A stretch of 21,111 nt of DNA, from the NCBI GenBank assembly GCA_029262095.1, contig JAJDAB010000398.1, forward strand, positions 1 through 21,111, read 5' to 3'. Numbering within the stretch: the first letter of the stretch is position 1; every line of letters starts with the position of its first letter. Made by a program: the position numbers and the translations under genes. Below are positions 16,801 to 21,111 of this stretch, in pieces. Below the pieces are notes generated by a model. The model was given only the letters and a program-made list of their open reading frames with translations, did no database searches and was not told where the DNA came from. Source of the stretch: Candidatus Hydrogenedentota bacterium. Lineage in GTDB: Bacteria > Hydrogenedentota > Hydrogenedentia > Hydrogenedentales > SLHB01.

Positions 16801-17863
16801 GCCACCACTCGCGTTGTTGGAAGCATTGGGAAAGTCGTGGCAAGGGTCATTTAACGAATTTCGCCGCGTAGTTATTTATGCACTGCTTCACATCGCGCGC
16901 GAAGCCGGAACCGCAGAAGGCCACCTAGAGGATTTCCGACAGGCGGTCATGAACGAACCGAAGAGCGGTCGCGCGAAGGAAGACCTATTGATTGCCTATC
17001 AGGCCGCTGAGCGATGGGGCGCGGCGTTGGACGTGGCGCAGACGCTGGCGCAGTCACAACCCGATAACTTATGGCTACTACGCGAAATCGCCTTGATGAC
17101 CCAGCGAAGCAAACGGATCGAGACATCGATTGAACGGCAAGTCCATCACATGGAGTTGTACCCGGAAAGTTGGACCGCGGCGAGTCTGTCGGTGTTGCCC
17201 TTGCTCTACCAGCAGGGTAAGAAGGAAAAGGCTTCAACGACCGTGAACGCGATACTGGATCGGCACGGCGAAGACGCGAGAATTATGCAACCATTAGCAT
17301 CGGTGCTGCGCGGCTTCGGTGCAATTGACGACGTCATTCCGTTGTATGAACGGTTAATCGAAATCGATCCGCCGGACGGAGACGGCACGCGATTCAAACT
17401 CGCGCGGCTCTACGCGCAACAGGGCCGAGCGAAAGATGCGCGCGCGATCTACGAGCAATTGCTCTTCGAAGAACGGCGCAACTCCATCAGGACCAGCCAA
17501 ATCGATACACGGGGAAGCCGTTTTATACCCAACGGCTTTCACGGGATCGGCGAAGTCATCGACCGCTTTCGTTGGGACGTAGACGTACAGCGAATGACGG
17601 CGTTTGACGCGCTGGTGAATATGGACCTTGGTGGCACGGAACCGGCGTCGGCGATAGAACGAATTCGGTCAATGGCTGAAAGTCTCGATCCCGCTGCGGA
17701 TTCGCGCAGGAAAACGCTCGACCTAAGCAAGATCCTCATTGCATACCATATTCAGCAGGAAGAGTACGACGCTGCGCAATCGCTGCTCGAGACCCTACAG
17801 CGCGCGGGTGCGAACGACGCCGAACTGCATGAATTCCGGTTCTTTGAAGATGTCCAGCAGTGA
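13859..17863 (+). CDS. Large exported tetratricopeptide-repeat protein
   Basis: About 1334 residues, almost all TPR helix pairs with the usual W/L-G-Y-A-F-A-P pattern. Clear units include PDDPNYRLALARAYR, FPALRGLARAYSANGQ, DPDALREYGDMLAGY and SVQEELAAVYTASGDGD; many others run from ~40 to ~1240. The C-terminal ~90 residues (SRFIPNGFHGIGEVIDRF onward) depart from the repeat and may be a separate cap. TPR superhelices are protein-binding scaffolds; nothing shows the partner. The ATG at 13859 is preferred because it opens a signal peptide (MDLVIRSMMIGLLLCATVSA, then Q), placing the protein in the periplasm or outer envelope. A GTG at 13769 and an ATG at 13823 are in frame upstream, and none has a good ribosome site, so the start is uncertain. 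It converges with the next gene. Confidence 0.88.
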   Translation: MDLVIRSMMIGLLLCATVSAQSSRTDRGASSVVLDPQYRDRYQKVLRRNPFQDRAFEALFTSYFSSDGLDAWVALLDEPDERPAIHAADLILAGRIYTRLFQADKAIEYLEQVQGESAANPKLNVLLGKLYDGTDRKDESIARLNDALGALTDPDDRADAARILGGVLIRAGRIDEAAETWNRIAAESDDLYALLALAEIYESHQKWPEAIEVHRRIIDADQENTYRQCREMRAIGDIQLRRKNFSDAVAAYEDALDFVAPGNWLFADLKQRLISAYEAWENLPAFADYLTARIDADASDIEFRVLLAETQRRLEQFDKAEATLLNALERAPGHLRANEALIELYMSTDRTEDLQRTLASLAKLFPDDTEYLRRLGEAHFRSGDSDHAIATWRALVENDNVASRHAQLAAWFEQYGLVDEAVSAFESALALEDSREWRLRLADLHYQNDAPEDAVRVWTSTLTAAGSTAEDYVEIAMILAARELLDDAETLLLQALELDPNNGQTALNLAKLLARRGKFEEALPHFAGLADQNEQPYLRERGVDGLLDAYASLGILQSKKNEWELRLEKNPESLPLLARLAELEVRLGNKRHVVRLYEQCTDLAPDDPNYRLALARAYRTNEQPLRAITAYKQLIELDASRAAGYYRELAALCVEERQTEEAVNVARAIVASAPADFPALRGLARAYSANGQRDEALDAFRKLLQLKPGDPDALREYGDMLAGYSRFGEAQEAYRNLLAAAPNDRVRLEAVRLLAALYEDHGHADDLIREFRALAEQAPDNPSVQEELAAVYTASGDGDRAVEVLESALRLSADEETGLRKLLRAAYEAGDLEKVVAVHHQLEAVRGDLTPRERERLGVAYARLGAYRDAIAAWDVLYLERPGNPDVLESLAQTMRDEGFHHRALAVMDRAVTLAPYEFTMRYQYAIRLAIAERSSRAILQLKTILELGDKAEEAPEGVVQFAANTNRSVMGQQRQGLSKKPPLALLEALGKSWQGSFNEFRRVVIYALLHIAREAGTAEGHLEDFRQAVMNEPKSGRAKEDLLIAYQAAERWGAALDVAQTLAQSQPDNLWLLREIALMTQRSKRIETSIERQVHHMELYPESWTAASLSVLPLLYQQGKKEKASTTVNAILDRHGEDARIMQPLASVLRGFGAIDDVIPLYERLIEIDPPDGDGTRFKLARLYAQQGRAKDARAIYEQLLFEERRNSIRTSQIDTRGSRFIPNGFHGIGEVIDRFRWDVDVQRMTAFDALVNMDLGGTEPASAIERIRSMAESLDPAADSRRKTLDLSKILIAYHIQQEEYDAAQSLLETLQRAGANDAELHEFRFFEDVQQ

Positions 17864-17894
17864 AAGAAGGATCATCACGAAACGTAGATATCGT

Positions 17895-19190
17895 TTACCT
17901 ACGGAGCGCTCTTGAGTAGACGTAACCCGCCGATACCAGCGCGACTAGCAAAACGAGCGCGGCAATCCAACGGTTGTCTCGTGGAGATGGTTCCAACGGA
18001 GCCTGAATTGATGTGGATTTGGTTGGTTCTGCCTCGTTTGTTTCGATCGAGGAATCTATCTCACGTTCTTCGACGGATTCTTCAGTGGGCGTCTGGTCAG
18101 ATATCGTATCCATCACCTCTTCCGCAATGCGTTGTCGAATTTCTCCGGCATCCCAAACAAATGCGATATCTCGCTCCGGGCCGTCAACGTAACGAACTTC
18201 CGTTCCATCGGCGATCTCATTCATTTGAAAGGCGTCGTAGGAAACTGCGGCCGGATTACGAGAAGACTCTTTCGCGACAACCTCTGAGGCCTGAACTTGG
18301 TGCCCGCCGCCCTCGAAATCTCTGATTCGAGTCTTCCTGTAGCTAACGATTTGTAACAACCCGTCAATCTCGGTCATCCGAATATCGTCGAGAATCAGTT
18401 CTTCTTGTTTCGTTTTAGAGCTCGTAATGATGATATTTCCGTCCAGATCTTCTTCAACCTTCGCAGGTGGCCCCTCTCCAGAGACTCGATGAGTACTATC
18501 CCTAGTAACGCGGACTCTTCGCAAAGCGAGCGCGTTGTCCTGTTGAATCCAAAGCTCGTATCTTCCTTGGTCCGTTTCCGCAACAAGGAGGTCACAGGGA
18601 TGCCCCGCGACCTCCGTAGTCTCGTCGCTAAGTGTTAGCCGAGTTGCGTCGCGCATGACTTCATAAAAAGGTGCGTTGTCATCTCCGATATATCCTAACA
18701 GCTCAGACCCATTTAGGTGCTTGCGATACATCCCCTTACCGACACTCTCATCGCGGCGCACAAACAGTGGCGAATCGTCCACACCAGCAGGCGTAGAATG
18801 TTCGTAGAAACGCTCACCATCCCAAACATGAGATGTCTTTTGGATTAGGCTTGGTGTTTCGTTTTCACTGTTGCTCCAGTAGAGTTGTCCGCGAAGCGCA
18901 TACCGTCCGCTGTCCTGAACGATTGATTGGGCGGAATGAGTTAGTCGAAACGAAGGTATCGGGTGCAGCGTCATGCTATCCGTCTTGACCACTGGATCGG
19001 GGAAACCCTCATTACTTTCCCGAGTAGTGCTTTCAACACCCAACACGATTGTCGGGTAACTCTGCCAAGTTTCCGCAATTTGATCGAGATAAGCTTCCGC
19101 AGGAGTCGATAATTGCGCCGATGAGCGGGCAGCAAGGACAAGGCAAATGGCATAAAATACGCGCCGGCCACGCATGTTGCCAATGGTCAT
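17895..19190 (-). CDS. Exported, C-terminally anchored protein of unknown function
   Basis: About 431 residues. A signal peptide (RRVFYAICLVLAARSSAQ) precedes a large beta-rich domain (~30-340) and an acidic, T/S/E-rich linker (~345-400, EESVEEREIDSSIET). A single C-terminal span follows (WIAALVLLVALVSAGYVYS) with the basic tail RALRR. The centre, VAGHPCDLLVAETDQGRYELWI then LALRRVRVTRD, recalls the strand pattern of LolA/DUF2092-like lipoprotein-carrier folds, which wrap around lipid, but this is only a resemblance. The expected topology is a periplasmic domain tethered to the inner membrane. The ATG at 19190 is chosen; ATG 19175 and GTG 19280 are alternatives, and none has a strong ribosome site. 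It lies downstream of the cysteine-rich gene on the same strand. Confidence 0.78.
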   Translation of the reverse strand: MTIGNMRGRRVFYAICLVLAARSSAQLSTPAEAYLDQIAETWQSYPTIVLGVESTTRESNEGFPDPVVKTDSMTLHPIPSFRLTHSAQSIVQDSGRYALRGQLYWSNSENETPSLIQKTSHVWDGERFYEHSTPAGVDDSPLFVRRDESVGKGMYRKHLNGSELLGYIGDDNAPFYEVMRDATRLTLSDETTEVAGHPCDLLVAETDQGRYELWIQQDNALALRRVRVTRDSTHRVSGEGPPAKVEEDLDGNIIITSSKTKQEELILDDIRMTEIDGLLQIVSYRKTRIRDFEGGGHQVQASEVVAKESSRNPAAVSYDAFQMNEIADGTEVRYVDGPERDIAFVWDAGEIRQRIAEEVMDTISDQTPTEESVEEREIDSSIETNEAEPTKSTSIQAPLEPSPRDNRWIAALVLLVALVSAGYVYSRALRR

Positions 19191-19329
19191 GTGTCTGAAT
19201 CCATATGAACGTACGCCGAACACCCTACGGACAGAGGCCTTCCGCGCACTAAAATCCCCGCGCCGGTTTTGCACCGACACAGGGATGAAGCTAATTCCAA
19301 CTTATAAGGGTAGTCCAAAAGTCGGGTAC

Positions 19330-19641
19330 TTAGGTCGTCGTGTTGTCACAACAGTTTGACTCCGTACGGTAGCAACCTACTCGGGTCGTGTAGGTGCCGT
19401 ACGTATTTGTAACGGACTTCGTCGCGCAGTACTTTTTGCCAGATCCACTTACCGTGTTGCACTTCGTATACGTATAGACGAGAACTCCATTTACATAAAC
19501 GTTCGAAGTAGTCCCCGGCCCGCACTTTTTGCCGGACGGGGCAGCGTTACAAGCCGCATCGGCGTCATAGGTTCCAAATACGAAGACGGCAAGTACGGCA
19601 ACCAACAGACAACTTCCCACTAGACCGAATGATGTTTTCAT
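19330..19641 (-). CDS. Small secreted cysteine-rich protein with internal duplication
   Basis: A 103-residue protein I do not recognise. A clear signal peptide (~1-29, hydrophobic core LLVAVLAVFVF, cleavage near DADA/A) precedes a ~74-residue mature chain with seven cysteines (31, 40, 61, 72, 90, 97, 98) and many T, Y, G, N and K. Two halves look duplicated: SGKKCGPGTTSNVY...YTYTKCNT (36-63) and SGKKYCATKSVTNTYGTYTT...CYRT (67-93). Three disulfides plus one free or intermolecular cysteine are likely. The gene is well supported by AAGGAG exactly 7 bases before the ATG at 19641. Possible roles such as a surface structural peptide, toxin or inhibitor are guesses. The gene downstream on the same strand encodes the anchored exported protein. 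Confidence 0.8.
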   Translation of the reverse strand: MKTSFGLVGSCLLVAVLAVFVFGTYDADAACNAAPSGKKCGPGTTSNVYVNGVLVYTYTKCNTVSGSGKKYCATKSVTNTYGTYTTRVGCYRTESNCCDNTTT

Positions 19642-19707
19642 GGATACGCTCCTTTTCCATCAACTGGGAAATCCCACCAACAACGTAGCTGGTTTGATTC
19701 GATATCT

Positions 19708-19736
19708 ACTGTACCATCATGAGAATATTCCTGCAA
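19708..19736 (-). promoter_or_regulatory. Candidate promoter for the cysteine-rich gene
   Basis: Reading the minus strand, TTGCAG (19736-19731, 3/6) and TACAGT (19713-19708, 4/6) are separated by 17 bases. The start would be near 19701, giving a ~60-base leader with the AAGGAG ribosome site. Confidence 0.3.
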
Positions 19737-19877
19737 TAGTACTTTTTTGTTCATTTAGTCTAAAGACGTAAAGTTGGCCCACATGGGACACCGCACAATG
19801 TATCTTTTACACAGGGCAACAGATTTTGACTTCATACGCCCAAAACTGCTGTACCTTTGAAACCGTGATTCGTTGAG

Positions 19878-19917
19878 CCGCTGAGCCGTTCTAAAATGAC
19901 TCGTTTTAGATCAGCGG
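19878..19917. repeat. Compound hairpin upstream of the ammonium transporter promoter
   Basis: Outer arms CCGCTGA (19878-19884) and TCAGCGG (19911-19917) and inner arms TCTAAAA (19890-19896) and TTTTAGA (19904-19910) are all perfect. A 5-base bulge (GCCGT) lies on one side and the loop is TGACTCG. Fourteen base pairs in 40 bases is well above chance. It ends 20 bases before the -35 box of the transporter promoter. There is no T-run, so an operator or extruded DNA structure is more likely than a terminator. Confidence 0.6.
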
Positions 19918-19937
19918 AACCGAGCGCTCTCACTTTC

Positions 19938-19966
19938 TTGACAGTACAACCACAAACTGCTTAAAT
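19938..19966 (+). promoter_or_regulatory. Candidate sigma-70 promoter for the ammonium transporter gene
   Basis: A perfect TTGACA (19938-19943), a 17-base spacer and TTAAAT (19961-19966, 4/6 to TATAAT). The predicted start near 19973 gives a ~83-base leader. No sigma-54 -24/-12 pair was found, so this transporter does not show the enterobacterial NtrC-type promoter. Confidence 0.5.
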
Positions 19967-19968
19967 CG

Positions 19969-20028
19969 CGGGGCGCACCAATCGGGTGTCATTGGCGCGT
20001 TATCCTTTCAATCGCCCCGGGCAGGGCG
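19969..20028 (+). promoter_or_regulatory. Leader with mutually exclusive stems before the ammonium transporter gene
   Basis: CGGGGCG (19969-19975) can pair with CGCCCCG (20013-20019), enclosing CCAAT (19978-19982) / ATTGG (19991-19995). The CGCCC at 20013-20017 can instead pair with GGGCG (20024-20028). The ribosome site AGGGAG follows at about 20043. Two competing folds ahead of a ribosome site resemble an attenuator or riboswitch layout, but the first arm overlaps the predicted transcription start. Confidence 0.3.
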
Positions 20029-20055
20029 TAGCCACATCGCGTAGGGAGATATTGA

Positions 20056-21111
20056 ATGCATCGCACGTACAAGAATGTGTCACAAATTCAACGGCTCGGT
20101 CTGTTTTCGGTGTTGGCGTTGGTGGTTTCCAATCGGGCTTTTGCTCAGGACACGATTGATACGGGCGACACGGCCTGGATCATCGTCGCGAGCGCGTTGG
20201 TATTGTTCATGATGATCCCAGGGCTCGCGATGTTCTATGCGGGTCTGGTCCGCACGCGCAACGTGCTGTCCGTGTACATGCAATGCTTCGCGATTACCGC
20301 GGCCATCAGCATTCTCTGGACGATCTACGGTTACAGTCTCGCATTCGACTCGACCGGGATGGTCGCGAATGAAAAAGGCCTGCACGCATTCATCGGCGGG
20401 TTGGGCAAAGTATTCATGAAAGGGGTCGACGCGAACGCGGTGAGCGGTACGATTCCTGAACCGCTGTTCTTCATTTTTCAAATGACATTTGCCATCATCA
20501 CCCCCGGCCTAATCGTCGGCGCATTCGCAGAACGGATGAAGTTTTCCGCGATGATGGTGTTCTCAATGCTTTGGTTTACATTTGCGTACTTGCCGATTTG
20601 CCACATGGTGTGGGGTGGGGATGGTGCCTTCTTCGCGGACATGGGTGTCATCGACTTCGCGGGTGGCATTGTCGTGCATTTAACCGCCGGTGTCGCGGCG
20701 TTGGTCGCGGCGTACTTAGTGGGCCCGCGCAAAGGTTATCCTACAACGCCAATGCCGCCGCACAACTTGACGATGACGCTAACCGGCACGGCGATGTTGT
20801 GGGTGGGCTGGTTTGGGTTCAATGGCGGCAGCGCGTTGGGTGCGAACGGCGACGCGGCCATGGCCATCGTCGTCACGCAATTATCCCCATGTATGGCGGC
20901 GATCACGTGGATCGCGATTGAATGGATACGTTCGGGCAAGCCGAGTGCATTAGGTTTCGCGACCGGCGCTATCGCGGGACTCGCGGCCATTACGCCGGCC
21001 TCTGGAAACGTCGGAGCGCTGGGCGCACTTGTCATCGGCTTTACGGCAGGGGTCGTGTGCTATTGGGCGGCCACGTCATTGAAACGCACGCTGGGCTATG
21101 ACGACGCACTC
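20056..21111 (+). CDS. amt: Ammonium transporter (Amt/AmtB family), 3' end beyond window
   Basis: The first 352 residues are present with no stop; the frame is open to the last base. After a signal peptide (~1-30, FSVLALVVSNRAFA) the Amt core begins DTAWIIVASALVLFMMIPG, then MFYAGLVRTRNVLS, FQMTFAIITPGLIVGAFAER, DFAGGIVVHLTAG (D200, and H208, the first of the twin pore histidines), PHNLTMTLTGTAMLWVGWFG and AGLAAITPASG. About nine of eleven spans are in view; the second pore histidine lies beyond the edge. The protein conducts ammonium/ammonia across the inner membrane for nitrogen assimilation. The ATG at 20056 has AGGGAG about 7 bases upstream. A glnB/glnK partner gene often follows amt but would be outside the window. 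Confidence 0.96.
   Translation, partial: MHRTYKNVSQIQRLGLFSVLALVVSNRAFAQDTIDTGDTAWIIVASALVLFMMIPGLAMFYAGLVRTRNVLSVYMQCFAITAAISILWTIYGYSLAFDSTGMVANEKGLHAFIGGLGKVFMKGVDANAVSGTIPEPLFFIFQMTFAIITPGLIVGAFAERMKFSAMMVFSMLWFTFAYLPICHMVWGGDGAFFADMGVIDFAGGIVVHLTAGVAALVAAYLVGPRKGYPTTPMPPHNLTMTLTGTAMLWVGWFGFNGGSALGANGDAAMAIVVTQLSPCMAAITWIAIEWIRSGKPSALGFATGAIAGLAAITPASGNVGALGALVIGFTAGVVCYWAATSLKRTLGYDDAL

Larger units (their letters stand above)
19642..20055. other. Divergent intergenic region upstream of the ammonium transporter
   Basis: This 414-base gap lies between the cysteine-rich gene (-) and the transporter gene (+). It contains a promoter candidate on each strand, a compound hairpin at 19878-19917, and a foldable GC-rich leader (19969-20028) before the transporter ribosome site. 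No open frame of note and no recognisable tRNA or known riboswitch class was seen. Bases 19740-19860 are AT-rich and show nothing I can name. Confidence 0.5.

Noticed and set aside
17883..17903. CGTAG/CTACG inverted repeat between the TPR gene and the anchored protein gene
   Set aside because: Only 5 bp of stem with an 11-base loop and overlap with a coding end; not enough for a terminator call.
19600..19641. Lipoprotein signal for the cysteine-rich protein
   Set aside because: The cysteine at 31 is preceded by DADAA, which is not a lipobox; a standard signal peptidase I site fits better.
19666..19675. GGGA-AA-TCCC near-palindrome in the cysteine-rich gene leader
   Set aside because: Four-base arms occur by chance often; nothing else supports a site.
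19975..20012. Sigma-54 type promoter (TTGGCGCG...) before the ammonium transporter gene
   Set aside because: The GG is present but no GC follows at the required 10-base spacing, so the -12 element is missing.
1..21111. CRISPR array, tRNA, rRNA, transposase or integrase
   Set aside because: No regularly spaced repeats, no cloverleaf-like sequence noticed, and no recombinase motif in any supported gene.

Overview
The window reads as a chromosomal stretch of a Gram-negative-type, polysaccharide-degrading bacterium. The gene content (a 3-keto-disaccharide hydrolase/DUF1080 tail, a Tat-exported S1-type sulfatase, a DUF5060 glycosidase-like protein, a PL10 pectate lyase, a secreted di-haem peroxidase, long TPR and zinc-ribbon coiled-coil proteins, IPTL-like C-terminal anchors) fits the PVC/Planctomycetes or Candidatus Hydrogenedentes type of genome. 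That placement is inference from gene families only; no rRNA or other marker gene is present. No insertion sequence, integrase, phage gene, CRISPR array, tRNA or rRNA was seen, so nothing suggests a mobile island.

Layout. 1-1660: C-terminal end of a DUF1080 protein (+), converging on a MOSC-domain protein (-), then a small thioredoxin-like [2Fe-2S] ferredoxin (+) that may be expressed from a leaderless mRNA. 1692-5035: a Tat-exported sulfatase (-) divergent from a two-gene ABC-2 exporter (ATPase and permease, +). 5041-11311: four genes on the minus strand, in transcription order a di-haem cytochrome c peroxidase/MauG-like protein, a PL10 pectate lyase, a polytopic membrane protein of unknown function, and a DUF5060/TIM-barrel glycosidase-like secreted protein. 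The first and last of these end in very similar xPAS + transmembrane + basic tails. 11312-11799: a 488-base intergenic stretch with several inverted repeats. 11800-17863: a zinc-ribbon coiled-coil protein and a very large exported TPR protein (+), the second preceded by its own promoter candidate with a perfect TATAAT. 17895-19641: an exported, C-terminally anchored protein of unknown function and a tiny cysteine-rich secreted protein with an internal duplication (both -). 19642-20055: a structured regulatory region. 20056-21111: an AmtB-type ammonium transporter (+) that runs off the right edge.

How the parts fit. The carbohydrate genes imply scavenging of plant or algal polysaccharide: the sulfatase removes sulfate esters, the pectate lyase cuts polygalacturonate, and the DUF5060 protein probably hydrolyses another glycan at the cell surface. 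The polytopic protein 18 bases downstream of the pectate lyase is a candidate for a role in uptake or sensing of the products, but it has no recognised family here. The most novel-looking elements are the duplicated cysteine-rich peptide, the shared xPAS C-terminal anchor, the coiled-coil/TPR pair, the polytopic protein, and the hairpin plus foldable leader in front of the ammonium transporter gene.
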